NCBI RefSeq assembly: GCF_036488675.1
Contig: NZ_CP133152.1
Location: forward strand, 992,001 to 1,056,000
Direction: 5' to 3'
From: Sinorhizobium chiapasense
Lineage (GTDB): Bacteria > Pseudomonadota > Alphaproteobacteria > Rhizobiales > Rhizobiaceae
Length of the DNA stretch: 64,000 bases
Shown: positions 8,793-17,567 of the stretch, in pieces
Layout: each line of letters starts with the position of its first letter
Position numbering within the stretch: position 1 is the first letter of the stretch
Program-made: the position numbers and the translations under genes
The notes under the pieces: generated by a model
The model's input: the letters and a program-made list of their open reading frames with translations, nothing else
Told to the model about the DNA's origin: nothing
Databases searched by the model: none

Positions 8793-10165
8793 GCAAGCAC
8801 GTCGACGCAATCATCATCGGCGCCGGCCAAGCGGGACCCTCGCTTGCCGGGCGGCTGACCGCGGCCGGCAAGACCGTTGCGCTCATCGAACGCAAGCTTT
8901 TCGGCGGCACCTGCGTCAACACAGGCTGCATGCCGACCAAGGCGATGGTCGCGAGCGCCTACGCGATCCACACGGCCCGCCGCGGCGCCGAATACGGCAT
9001 GACGACCGGCGCCATTTCCGTCGACTTCGCCCGCGTCATGGCGCGCAAGGAAAAGGTGCGCCTCGATGCCCGCTCGGGCGTGGAAAGCTGGCTCAAGGGC
9101 ATGAAGAACTGCACCGTAATCGAAGGCCACGCACGCTTCGAAAGCCCGACGGAGGTCCGCATCGGCGATGAGCTGATTTCCGGCGAGCAGATTTTCATCA
9201 ACACGGGCGGACGCGCAGCAGTCCCTGATTTTCCGGGAGTCGACGACGTCCCCTATCTCACCAACACGTCGATGATGGACCTCACCGAACTTCCGGAGCA
9301 TCTCGTCGTCATCGGCGGCAGCTACATCGGACTCGAATTCGCCCAGATGTTCCGTCGCTTCGGTTCCGAAGTCACGGTCATCGAGAAGGGGCCGCGCCTG
9401 ATCGGACGCGAAGATCCTGATGTCTCCGATGCGATCCGCGACATTCTCGATAAGGAAGGCATCCGTATCCGCCTGAATGCCGAATGCATCCGTTTCTCCA
9501 AGCATGAAAATGGGGTTGCCGCCGGCGTCGATTGCACGACCGGGGCGCCGGAAGTCATCGGTTCGCATGTGCTGCTCGCAACAGGACGCCGGCCTAATAC
9601 GGACGATCTCGGGCTCGACAAGGCTGGCGTGAAGACCGACGCACGGGGCAATATCGAGGTCGATGATTTCCTGCAGTCGAACGTTCCGCATATCTTTGCG
9701 ATGGGCGACTGCAACGGCCGCGGCGCCTTCACGCACACTTCCTACAACGACTTCGAGATCGTTGCCGCCAATCTCCTCGACAACGATCCACGCCGGGTGA
9801 CCGACCGCATCCAGACCTACGCGCTCTACATCGATCCGCCGCTCGGTCGCGCCGGCATGACCGAGACCGAGGCCCGCAACAGCGGGCGCAAGCTCCTGAT
9901 CGGTACCCGGCCGATGGCGCGGGTCGGGCGCGCGGTCGAGAAGGGCGAGACGCAAGGCTTCATGAAGGTAATCGTCGACGCGGACACCAAGGAAATCCTT
10001 GGCGCATCGATCCTCGGCACCGGCGGCGACGAGGCGATCCAGAGCATTCTTGACGTCATGTATGCGAAGAAGCCCTATACTCTGATTACCCGCGCCATGC
10101 ACATTCACCCGACGGTGTCGGAGTTGATTCCGACGGTCTTCGGGGATCTTACACCGGCGAAGTAG
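8789..10165 (+). CDS. FAD-containing pyridine nucleotide-disulfide oxidoreductase (mercuric reductase-like)
   Basis: Class I flavoprotein disulfide reductase of 458 residues. It has an FAD-binding GAGQAG motif (11-16), a redox-active disulfide in GGTCVNTGCMPTK (Cys42, Cys47), a second Rossmann GGSYIG for NAD(P)H, an FAD motif ending in IFAMGDC, and the C-terminal HIHPTVSE region with the catalytic His-Glu pair. It resembles mercuric reductases and dihydrolipoamide dehydrogenases but lacks both the N-terminal heavy-metal domain and the C-terminal Cys pair of MerA, so it should not be called a mercury-resistance enzyme. No 2-oxoacid dehydrogenase genes adjoin it. Confidence 0.88.
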   Translation: MSKHVDAIIIGAGQAGPSLAGRLTAAGKTVALIERKLFGGTCVNTGCMPTKAMVASAYAIHTARRGAEYGMTTGAISVDFARVMARKEKVRLDARSGVESWLKGMKNCTVIEGHARFESPTEVRIGDELISGEQIFINTGGRAAVPDFPGVDDVPYLTNTSMMDLTELPEHLVVIGGSYIGLEFAQMFRRFGSEVTVIEKGPRLIGREDPDVSDAIRDILDKEGIRIRLNAECIRFSKHENGVAAGVDCTTGAPEVIGSHVLLATGRRPNTDDLGLDKAGVKTDARGNIEVDDFLQSNVPHIFAMGDCNGRGAFTHTSYNDFEIVAANLLDNDPRRVTDRIQTYALYIDPPLGRAGMTETEARNSGRKLLIGTRPMARVGRAVEKGETQGFMKVIVDADTKEILGASILGTGGDEAIQSILDVMYAKKPYTLITRAMHIHPTVSELIPTVFGDLTPAK

Positions 10166-10219
10166 TGCGGTGCTCATCCCTGCCGACTCTGGGGCCTTCA
10201 GAGCAATCCGGTCAGCCTC

Positions 10220-10268
10220 GAGCGTCTACAACGCCACGCGTCTGATAAGACGCACGGCGGTGTAGCTG
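10220..10268. repeat. Rhizobial intergenic palindrome (TCTGATAAGACGC type)
   Basis: CTACAACGCC and its near-complement GGCGGTGTAG flank the perfect inner palindrome GCGTC-TGATAA-GACGC, making a long hairpin just after the flavoprotein stop. The core TCTGATAAGACGC recurs at about 20398. It resembles dispersed extragenic palindromes of rhizobia and may also act as a transcript end. Confidence 0.7.
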
Positions 10269-10303
10269 CCGATTTGCGCGCGCCAGCGGCTTTTCCGCTG
10301 CAG

Positions 10304-10858
10304 CTATTTCACCGGTATCATAAGGTGGGCGTAAGGAGTGCCTGCCCACATCACATACGGCCGGGATGCGTCGGGCTTAGGGTCCGTCGGATAGCCTTGC
10401 ATCATGTCGGTCGCGTTGACGATCATGACATGCGGGCCGGTTTCCACCCAGTTGTTACCCTCTTCGGGTTTCGTCGCATAGGGATCGGTGTTGCTTCCGT
10501 CGGTGCCGCCGGCGAGCATATACATGAACCCTACCTTTCCTTTGGGCGGCTCCTTTTTTTGCATCCATGCCGTCGCCCATTCCATCGCATTGGCATCGCC
10601 GCACATCGGGTCCGGGCCGGGTGTGGCCGGATTGTCCGGCATGCACCAGAAGCCGTTCGTGCCCTCCCTCAACGTGCGCATAGTGCCTTTCTCGTCCACA
10701 GTGTGGATCGCAGCGCCGCTTGCTACCGCAGCGGGCGCAGCGGATTCGGCGCTTTTGATCAGTGCAGCGTCGTCGGCGGCTGCGTCGGCGGCTACGCCCT
10801 GCACTGCAACCAAACTGCTTGCTGCTAATAGAGCAGCGGCCGTTAGAAGCCGTTTCAT
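10304..10858 (-). CDS. Conserved secreted protein of unknown function
   Basis: Protein of 184 residues starting MKRLLTAAALLAASS, a clear Sec signal peptide with cleavage near VAADA. The in-frame start at 10879 adds seven residues before the signal and is less likely. The mature part holds a block with two Cys (GFWCMPDNP and DPMCGDANAMEWA), Met- and Trp-rich segments, and ends in a hydrophobic tail (YVMWAGTPYAHLMIPVK). I recognise it as the kind of small exported conserved hypothetical common in proteobacteria, with no assigned role. It is transcribed towards the flavoprotein gene and has no operon partner. Confidence 0.75.
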   Translation of the reverse strand: MKRLLTAAALLAASSLVAVQGVAADAAADDAALIKSAESAAPAAVASGAAIHTVDEKGTMRTLREGTNGFWCMPDNPATPGPDPMCGDANAMEWATAWMQKKEPPKGKVGFMYMLAGGTDGSNTDPYATKPEEGNNWVETGPHVMIVNATDMMQGYPTDPKPDASRPYVMWAGTPYAHLMIPVK

Positions 10859-11027
10859 GGCCGTTCTCCCGGATCGCATTCATCGTTGTCATTGTATCGG
10901 CCGGCGGCTGTCCCGAGCCGCATTAGCCATAACTAAAATGATAGCAGATTGGGCGCCCCCGAACAATTAACGAGCAGTCACGCGCCCGCGACGATCCGGT
11001 ATCGCCCCGCTGCCTGTGCGGACCGAT

Positions 11028-11837
11028 TCACACACCTTTGCCGCAGTTGAACCACCTCAGCGACATGCAGGAGAGCCCGGCATCGATCTTGCCGATTTCC
11101 GTGGTCTTCAGCGGCACGACCTTGTAGCCCGCCTTGTCGAGCATCTCGATCGTGCGCGGGAAATCGGCGCCGACCATGACGACGTCGTTAACGCGGAGCG
11201 CATTGGCGGCCGCCTCCTCGCCCTCCGGAATGATGACCTGCCTGAATTTCTCGAAGACACCCGAGCGCGCCAGGCGATTGGTGGAAAGCACGGTTTCGTC
11301 GTCGAGTAGCGAGCAATCGGTCTTGAAGTGAAGAACGCCTTCCGGCGTCGCGACGATCTCGCTCTTACGGCCGAGCCTGTCGAGGCAGCTCCGAAGCGCT
11401 TCGGCGCCTGCTTTGTCGGTGCGGGCCGAGAGACCGATCATCACGCTTTCGCGCGTCGTCAGCACGTCGCCGCCATCGGCATAGCCCGTGCCCGGCAGGT
11501 CGAGAACAGTGTCGAACATTTCGCGCAGGGCAGGCTCGATTTCCTTGGTCTCGTTGACGCGGGTCGCGGCACCCGGCCGAAGCAGGATCGCGCCTTCGGT
11601 GAAGACCAGCGCCGGGTCCTCGACGAAGATCGAGTCCGGGAAGGCTTCGAGTGCCGGCAGAACAGTCACCTTGACGCCCGCTTCGCGCATCGCGCCGATA
11701 TAGGCGTCATGCTCGGCCTTCACGCCCTCAAAGGTCGGGTTGCCGCGATCGTCAGCGCGCAGCCCGTTGACGACGGACTGCGACGGCGTGCGGACAATGA
11801 TTGAGTTGAACTCGTAGACGGGGCGTGGCTGCGGCAT
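11028..11837 (-). CDS. Dimethylarginine dimethylaminohydrolase (dimethylargininase)
   Basis: Guanidine-modifying enzyme of 269 residues that hydrolyses N-omega-methylated arginines to citrulline and methylamines. The active-site pattern is present: GYADGGD (acidic residues near 121-124), catalytic His170 in VLHFKTD, and nucleophile Cys257 in GLSCMSLRW near the C-terminus. The ATG at 11837 is preferred over the open frame to 11966 because family members begin close to PVYEFNSIIVRTP. It stands alone between a secreted protein and an AhpD-like gene. Arginine deiminase is less likely because the protein is much shorter than ADIs. Confidence 0.88.
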   Translation of the reverse strand: MPQPRPVYEFNSIIVRTPSQSVVNGLRADDRGNPTFEGVKAEHDAYIGAMREAGVKVTVLPALEAFPDSIFVEDPALVFTEGAILLRPGAATRVNETKEIEPALREMFDTVLDLPGTGYADGGDVLTTRESVMIGLSARTDKAGAEALRSCLDRLGRKSEIVATPEGVLHFKTDCSLLDDETVLSTNRLARSGVFEKFRQVIIPEGEEAAANALRVNDVVMVGADFPRTIEMLDKAGYKVVPLKTTEIGKIDAGLSCMSLRWFNCGKGV

Positions 11838-12038
11838 TGTTTGCACCCTTTGGTTTGGACCAACCGTTTCTAAAGCCTGACGTGGAAAGCTGTAAAGCGG
11901 TTCTCTGGTTGCGGGCGCTCGGCGTGAAAGATAAATGACAGCCGAAAGGTGAGCGCGCGATAACATCGCGACGACATGTCCGCCGGCCTCATCTGGGTGC
12001 GGTGCCGCCAGTCCGCCTCACAGCAACAGGAAAGTATC

Positions 12039-12572
12039 GTGAGCCACATTCCCCAGATCGATTATGACACCGCGTCCGATGCGATCCGCGCGGCACACGA
12101 CGAGGAGATCCGCCTTCGCGGGCGGATGACGAATATGAAGCGCACGCTGCTTCATTCGCCGACGGCACACCGCATCTACGCGGAGTGGTTCACGCTGCGA
12201 GAGGAATTGCGCCCTGCCCTCGACGACCGTGCCGTCTGGCTGCTCTGCCACGCGATCTCCGAGGCGATGCGTTCCCGCATCGCAATGGGATTCTTTCGCC
12301 GCGCCTTTGCCAATGCGGGAATTGATTTCAAGTCGATCGCGCCAAGCGAGGACGAGGAGCGCCTCATTGCGTTCGGTCGGGCGACCGTGGCGGATTCCAA
12401 CAATGTTTCGGCCGCGATCTGGGACGGGCTGAAGGCACGCTACGACGACGCTACGCTCGTCAACCTCGTCGCCTTTGCCGGCATCATGGTCGCCACTGCA
12501 TTGTTCAACAATGTCGTCGAAGTCGACTTCGATGCGGAACTGCTGCCTTACGCAGACGCGTCGTCCGCCTGA
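12039..12572 (+). CDS. Carboxymuconolactone decarboxylase/AhpD-like protein
   Basis: All-helical protein of about 177 residues from the GTG at 12039, which has an AGGAAAG ribosome site seven bases upstream. An ATG at 11976 in the same frame lacks one. The pattern SPTAHRIYAEWFTLREELRPALDDRAVWLLCHAISEAM and a late hydrophobic helix recall the AhpD/CMD fold. The typical AhpD CxxC is absent (a single Cys in LLCHAIS), so peroxidase-coupled disulfide chemistry is doubtful and the function is unknown. Confidence 0.7.
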   Translation: MSHIPQIDYDTASDAIRAAHDEEIRLRGRMTNMKRTLLHSPTAHRIYAEWFTLREELRPALDDRAVWLLCHAISEAMRSRIAMGFFRRAFANAGIDFKSIAPSEDEERLIAFGRATVADSNNVSAAIWDGLKARYDDATLVNLVAFAGIMVATALFNNVVEVDFDAELLPYADASSA

Positions 12573-12595
12573 CGAAGCCATCGTCGGACGCAGCG

Positions 12596-13024
12596 CTATT
12601 CCGATACTCTGGTCGTGAATGCGAGATTGCCGCGCAGCGTGTTGCTGACGGTGCAGATCTCGTTTTCCGTGGCCTCCGCGATCGCATAGCGAACGGTATC
12701 GTCGAAATCGCCCTTGATGGAAAACTCGATGTCGAAGCGTGCGACACGCGACGGCTCGTCGTGGGCTTTCTCGCCGGTCACCTTTGCTGAAACTTCCGTC
12801 AACCTGTCGAGCACACCGAAGCGGCTCGCGGCGATGCGGGCGCTGAGCACCAGACAGCTCGCGAGCGAAGCATAGAGAAGATCGAGCGGGCCATAGCCCG
12901 GTTGTGACGGGCTGGTGACGATATCGAGTTCGCCACCGGTGACCGATGTCACGTGCGGGAAGCCCGTGCGCCCGACGACGGCGGTCGCGCCCGTCTCCCT
13001 GGTCCTTACCTTCAACTCAGCCAT
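12596..13024 (-). CDS. OsmC family protein
   Basis: OsmC/Ohr-fold protein of 142 residues. Both conserved Cys are present, in SLASCLVLS (Cys57) and NEICTVSNT (Cys124), as expected for the thiol peroxidase pair. The sequence around Cys124 is closer to YhfA/OsmC-like proteins than to Ohr. It would reduce organic or fatty acid hydroperoxides in the cytoplasm. It is single and convergent with the AhpD-like gene. Confidence 0.85.
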   Translation of the reverse strand: MAELKVRTRETGATAVVGRTGFPHVTSVTGGELDIVTSPSQPGYGPLDLLYASLASCLVLSARIAASRFGVLDRLTEVSAKVTGEKAHDEPSRVARFDIEFSIKGDFDDTVRYAIAEATENEICTVSNTLRGNLAFTTRVSE

Positions 13025-13171
13025 TCACCGTCCCCTCCCGCTGCGCAAGCGACCGGCGCAATATCGAGGCAAAGCTCCGCTCCCGCAACAACGCCGCGGA
13101 CCTTATTAGGCCGCGGCGCGATTGTTCCCAAAGAAATGGACGCGGCGCGCATGGCGATCCGCGTGCGTCGC

Positions 13172-14764
13172 CTAGTTCTTCTTCACCAGGCGGTAGAAGA
13201 CGAAGTCGGACGTGGCGCCGTTGACGTAGCCCGCGACATTGTTGTTCATCGCCACCTGGGTCGCCGCCTGGAACATGATCACGATCGGCGACTTCTCCTG
13301 CACCTTTTTCTGCAGGTCGACATACATCGCGTTGCGCTTGGCGGGATCCGCCTCCGCCTTCGCCGCCTTGGTGGCCGCGTTGAGCTCTGCCGGAACGGCC
13401 CAGGAATTCCGCCAGGTCGTCGTCGACTGGTAGTGATCGTCGGAGTTGTCCTCGTTGAAGGCGAAGGCAGCAGCGTTGGAATCCGGATCCATGAAATCCG
13501 GGCCCCAATAGAGCAGCATCGCTTCATGGGTGCGGGCCCGATACTTGGTGATCACCTGGCTGCCGGTTCCCGGAATGATCTCGAAACTGATGCCGGCTTC
13601 AGCGAACGAAGCCTGCAGCGACTGCGCCATGTCGGTGAAGGGCGTCGAGTTGATGACATCGAGCGTCACCTTGATCGGCGTCTTGATACCGGCGTCGGCG
13701 AGGATCTTCTTCGCCTTTTCAACGTCATAGCCGTAGGGCGTCTCGTCGAGCGAGCCCGGGAAGCCTTTCGGCCAGAAGGCCTGGTGCACTTGCATCTGCC
13801 CCTTGAGGAAGCTGTCGGTCATGCCCTTGTAGTCGACGAGATAGCGGGCGGCTTCCCAGACGGCTTCCGGCTGCAGGGCAGTGGTCTTCAGGTTGAAGGA
13901 GAGGAAGTGAACGGCCGCCTGCGGATAGGATTCGACCTTCATGTTTTCCTTGCCGGTGATGCCGGCGACCTGATCGGGCGTCAGGTTCTTCGCCATGTCG
14001 ACGTCGCCGGTCTCGAGCAGGAGCTGCTGGGTCGCCGCTTCTGCCACATGGCGGATAATCACGCCTTTGATCGCCGGAGCGCCGCCGAAATAGTTCGGAT
14101 TGCTCTGGAGGTTCAGGAGTTCGCCGGCGCGGAAGGCGCGCAGGACGAAGGGTCCGGTTCCGGCGGAGTTGGCCTTGAGCCAGGCATTGCCGAAATCACC
14201 GTTCTGCTCGTTCGCCTTGACCGTCTCGGCATCGACGACGGATGCCGGGCGGGCGGCGAGCACGTTGAGCACGAAGGCGGACGAGAAGTCACCCTCATAC
14301 TTGACGACAACCTTGTTGCCGTCGGCGGTCACCATCTTCTCGATGTTTTCCGGCGTCCAGCCGAGTTGCGTCAGGATGAAGGCAGGTGCCTTGTTGAGGG
14401 CCACGACGCGCTTGAACGAGTAGACCACATCCTCTGCACGCAGCGGATTACCGGACGAGAAGGTCACGCCGTCACGCAGGGTGAAGGTGATCGTCTTGGT
14501 GGCGTCATCCGCTGTCCACTCGCTGGCGAGGCCGGGCGCGAGCTTCTGAACGTCGGGCGCGTCATACTGCACCAGCCGGTCATAGGTCTGCGTGACATAT
14601 TCGCCCGACGAGAACTCATAGGCCTCAGCCGGATCGATGCTGACGATGTCGTCGATGTTCTGGGCGACGACCAGCACATCCGCCGGCGTTTCCGCGAATG
14701 CTGCCGGCGAAACGCTGAGCGCCAGTGATGCCGCGAACACCGCGGCCTTGAAGATTTTCATCAT
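13172..14764 (-). CDS. Peptide/opine-type ABC transporter substrate-binding protein (SBP family 5)
   Basis: Family 5 periplasmic binding protein of about 530 residues (DppA/OppA class) with a signal peptide MKIFKAAVFAASLALSVSPAAFA. The long frame continues to 14923, but the ATG at 14764 (or 14761) follows an AGGAGAA site and overlaps the stop of the regulator gene as ATGATGA. The body has the class pattern YDRLVQYD and later WTADDATKTITFTLRDGVTFSSG. The permeases and ATPases are divergently encoded at 15530-19137. Di- or oligopeptides or another amino-acid conjugate are likely. Confidence 0.92.
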   Translation of the reverse strand: MMKIFKAAVFAASLALSVSPAAFAETPADVLVVAQNIDDIVSIDPAEAYEFSSGEYVTQTYDRLVQYDAPDVQKLAPGLASEWTADDATKTITFTLRDGVTFSSGNPLRAEDVVYSFKRVVALNKAPAFILTQLGWTPENIEKMVTADGNKVVVKYEGDFSSAFVLNVLAARPASVVDAETVKANEQNGDFGNAWLKANSAGTGPFVLRAFRAGELLNLQSNPNYFGGAPAIKGVIIRHVAEAATQQLLLETGDVDMAKNLTPDQVAGITGKENMKVESYPQAAVHFLSFNLKTTALQPEAVWEAARYLVDYKGMTDSFLKGQMQVHQAFWPKGFPGSLDETPYGYDVEKAKKILADAGIKTPIKVTLDVINSTPFTDMAQSLQASFAEAGISFEIIPGTGSQVITKYRARTHEAMLLYWGPDFMDPDSNAAAFAFNEDNSDDHYQSTTTWRNSWAVPAELNAATKAAKAEADPAKRNAMYVDLQKKVQEKSPIVIMFQAATQVAMNNNVAGYVNGATSDFVFYRLVKKN

Positions 14765-15456
14765 CGCTTCTCCTGTTTTCGATGAGACTTGGTTTTTGCG
14801 GGCCGTGCCGGTGTTCCCGTGGTCTCGGCACGGCCCGCTTCCTTCGGTGCGGCGGTTCGCGGCCGGAAAAGCGGCAGCGTTCCGGTCCAGAGGATGCGCG
14901 CTGCCTTGTCGGTCCTGTTCCACCAGTAATGCGGCTGGATGCCCCTGAAATGCAGCCCATCGCCGTTCGTCAGCGTCGTCTGTTCACCATCGAGGCTGAA
15001 GAGGATCTCACCATCGAGGATGAAGACGATCTCCTCCCCTTCATGGCTGAACACTTCCGACCGGTGGCCCGGCGGGATCGTGATGACGAAGCTCGAAAGC
15101 TGATTTCCGGCAAAGTCTGCGCCGATGCGCTCGTAGGCGACCGGAGAGCCACCGACGGAAAAGACCATTCGGTCTTCAGCGCGCGAAAGACCGGTGTCGA
15201 TTGCCGGGGCGAGGATGAAATGGCTGATCTCGGTGTCGAGGCCGCGTGCGATCTGGGCGAGCGTGCCAAGCGAAGGCATGGCGAGATCCCGTTCGACCTG
15301 GCTGAGATAGCCGACCGAAACACCGGCCGCATCACTGAGTTCCTGAAGCGTCATGTGCATCTGCCGCCGTCGCGCGCGCACCAGCGCGCCGATCCTCGGC
15401 TGCGGCGCGGAATTCGCGCTTGCCTGTTCGGCACGGGCATCGTCCGATGCAGTCAC
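14761..15456 (-). CDS. XRE-family regulator with C-terminal cupin domain
   Basis: Regulator of 231 residues: helix-turn-helix at about 22-76 (TLQELSDAAGVSVGYLSQVERDLAMPSLGTL) and a cupin sensor domain at about 125-195 (FSHEGEEIVFILDGEILFSLDGE). The tail after residue 205 is Lys/Arg-rich and probably disordered. Proteins of this PuuR-like type bind a small ligand in the cupin and control neighbouring transport or catabolic genes. It faces the permease operon across a 73-base AT-rich gap and is coupled by a four-base overlap to the binding-protein gene, so it probably controls both directions. Confidence 0.9.
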   Translation of the reverse strand: MTASDDARAEQASANSAPQPRIGALVRARRRQMHMTLQELSDAAGVSVGYLSQVERDLAMPSLGTLAQIARGLDTEISHFILAPAIDTGLSRAEDRMVFSVGGSPVAYERIGADFAGNQLSSFVITIPPGHRSEVFSHEGEEIVFILDGEILFSLDGEQTTLTNGDGLHFRGIQPHYWWNRTDKAARILWTGTLPLFRPRTAAPKEAGRAETTGTPARPAKTKSHRKQEKR

Positions 15457-15529
15457 CGAGTCTCCTCCTCAGTAAAATTTTTTTGATCTAAGCAAATTTG
15501 TTTATATACTCCAAGCGAATTCTTGCGCT

Positions 15530-16648
15530 ATGGGCGTGGTCCAACGCAGGGTTATGAGGGATGGAGCCGCCGTGGCAGATGACAGCACGACCACCGTCGC
15601 CGGGCCAGCGCGCCGCCGTGGCCCGACCAGCTCGGGCCATCGCCGGCTCATCGCAACGACCGGTTTTCTCGTCACGCTGGCCGTAACGTTCCTCGGACTT
15701 CTCGCGATCACCTTCTTCATCGGCCGGATCGTGCCGATCGATCCGGTGCTCGCGGTCGTCGGCGACCGTGCGCCCGCCGCCGTCTATGAGCGGGTGCGCG
15801 TCGAAATGGGCCTCGATCGTCCGTTGACGACGCAGTTCGTAAGCTATGTCGGCGACGTGCTGACCGGCAATTTCGGTACCTCGGTTTCGACCGGGCGGCC
15901 CGTTCTCGAGGATCTTGCCCGTGTCTTCCCGGCGACGCTGGAGATGGCAACGCTCGGCATCGTCATCGGTGTCCTGCTGGGCGTTCCCCTCGGGGTCATT
16001 GCCGCAAGCCGGCGCGGCTCCTGGCTCGACCAGGCAATCCGCGTCGTCGGCCTGCTCGGCTATTCGGTTCCCGCCTTCTGGCTCGGCCTTGTCGGCCTCG
16101 CGGTGTTCTATGCCCGGCTCAACTGGGTGGGAGGCCCCGGCCGCGTCGAGATCTTCCTCGACGGCATCGTGCAGCCGGTGACCGGCCTCCTGCTGATCGA
16201 CAGCATCATCGCCGGCGATTGGGAGGTCTTCGGCAACGCCGTCTGGCATCTGATATTGCCGGCCTCCTGCCTCGGCTTCTTCTCGCTGGCCTACATCGCC
16301 CGCATGACGCGCTCGTTCATGCTCGACCAGCTGAGCCAGGAATATGTCACCACCGCCCGGGTCAAGGGTGTTCCGGAACGGCTGGTCATCTGGCGCCATG
16401 CGTTCCGGCCGATCCGCGTGCCGCTGATCACCGTCATCGGGCTTTCCTATGCCGGCCTGCTCGAAGGCTCGGTGATGATCGAGACGATCTTCTCCTGGCC
16501 CGGAATCGGCAACTATCTGACCGTGGCGCTGCTCAACGCCGACATGTCCGCGGTGCTCGGCTCGACCCTCGTGGTCGGTGCGGTCTTCATCGGCATCAAC
16601 AAGATTTCGGACGTGCTCTATCGCGTGCTCGATCCGCGTGCGCGCTAG
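15530..16648 (+). CDS. Peptide ABC transporter permease, DppB type
   Basis: Inner-membrane permease of up to 372 residues. The N-terminal 40 residues are polar and Arg-rich before the first helix. The family block follows (MGLDRPLTTQFVSYVGDVLTGNFG), as does the permease loop (YVTTARVKGVPERLVIWRHAFR). The start is uncertain: ATG 15530, ATG 15554 and GTG 15572 (GGAG five bases upstream) are all in frame and would not affect the membrane part. It is the first gene of a four-gene rightward operon. Confidence 0.88.
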   Translation: MGVVQRRVMRDGAAVADDSTTTVAGPARRRGPTSSGHRRLIATTGFLVTLAVTFLGLLAITFFIGRIVPIDPVLAVVGDRAPAAVYERVRVEMGLDRPLTTQFVSYVGDVLTGNFGTSVSTGRPVLEDLARVFPATLEMATLGIVIGVLLGVPLGVIAASRRGSWLDQAIRVVGLLGYSVPAFWLGLVGLAVFYARLNWVGGPGRVEIFLDGIVQPVTGLLLIDSIIAGDWEVFGNAVWHLILPASCLGFFSLAYIARMTRSFMLDQLSQEYVTTARVKGVPERLVIWRHAFRPIRVPLITVIGLSYAGLLEGSVMIETIFSWPGIGNYLTVALLNADMSAVLGSTLVVGAVFIGINKISDVLYRVLDPRAR

Positions 16649-16661
16649 GGAGGTGTGTGAC

Positions 16662-17567
16662 GTGGCGACGCTTCGCGACTGGCTGATCGACGACAGCCCC
16701 GCTTCCCCGATGCAGGCCCGGCTTGGCCGGCTCTACCGCATCTTCGGCGCGCTGATGCACAATCCGCTGGCGGTGATCGGCGCGATCATCATCGCCGCCC
16801 TGATCCTCGCAGCCCTTTTTGCGCCGTGGCTCGCGACGCACGATCCGCTACGCCAGGCACTTGCCGAACGGTTGCTGCCGCCGAGCGCCGCACACTGGAT
16901 GGGCACGGACGAACTCGGGCGCGATATCTGGTCGCGCGTCGTCTACGGCGCCCGCATTACCCTGGTGATCGTCGCACTTGTCGCCGTCCTTGCGGCGCCG
17001 GCCGGACTCGTCATCGGCGTCGTCTCCGGCTATTTCGGCGGCTGGGTCGATCGCATCCTCATGGGCATCACCGATATCTTCCTGTCGCTGCCGAAGCTGA
17101 TCCTGGCGCTCGCCTTCGTCGCCGCGCTCGGCCCGGGGATCGAGAACGCCATCATCGCGATCGCGATCACCTCCTGGCCCGGCTACGCGCGCGTCGCGCG
17201 CGCCGAAACGCTGACGTTCAAGAATTCCGAGTTCATTGCCGCCGTGCGGCTGCTCGGCGCGTCGAGCCTTCGGGTCAATCTCGGCCATGTGCTGCCGCTC
17301 TGCACCTCCTCGATGATCATCCGCGTCACCCTCGACATGGCCGGCATCATCCTGACAGCGGCCGGCCTCGGCTTCATCGGCCTCGGCGCCCAGCCGCCCC
17401 TGCCGGAGTGGGGCGCGATGATCTCGCGCGGACGCTCCTTCATTCTCGATCAATGGTGGGTCGCAACGATGCCGGGCTTCGCGATCATTCTCGTCAGCCT
17501 CGGCTTCTGCTTCCTCGGAGATGGTCTTCGCGACGTGCTTGACCCGAAGAGCGGAGAACAGCGCTGA
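16662..17567 (+). CDS. Peptide ABC transporter permease, DppC type
   Basis: Partner permease of about 301 residues with an N-terminal region typical of OppC_N (hydrophobic helix near residues 30-50, then HDPLRQALAERLLPPS and HWMGTDELGRDIWSR) and an EAA loop (EFIAAVRLLGASSLRV). I use the GTG at 16662, eight bases after GGGAGG. The longer open frame from 16578 overlaps the previous gene by 71 bases and is not credible. Its stop shares one base with the next ATG. Confidence 0.9.
   Translation: MATLRDWLIDDSPASPMQARLGRLYRIFGALMHNPLAVIGAIIIAALILAALFAPWLATHDPLRQALAERLLPPSAAHWMGTDELGRDIWSRVVYGARITLVIVALVAVLAAPAGLVIGVVSGYFGGWVDRILMGITDIFLSLPKLILALAFVAALGPGIENAIIAIAITSWPGYARVARAETLTFKNSEFIAAVRLLGASSLRVNLGHVLPLCTSSMIIRVTLDMAGIILTAAGLGFIGLGAQPPLPEWGAMISRGRSFILDQWWVATMPGFAIILVSLGFCFLGDGLRDVLDPKSGEQR

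Noticed and set aside
8789..10165. Mercury resistance gene merA
   Set aside because: No N-terminal heavy-metal domain, no C-terminal Cys pair and no mer neighbours.
11028..11837. Arginine deiminase
   Set aside because: At 269 residues it is far shorter than ADI, and the layout of His170 and Cys257 matches dimethylargininase.
12953..14728. 591-codon open frame on the plus strand
   Set aside because: Antisense shadow of the peptide-binding protein and the osmC 5' end; no recognisable domain and an Arg/Gly/Val-rich composition.
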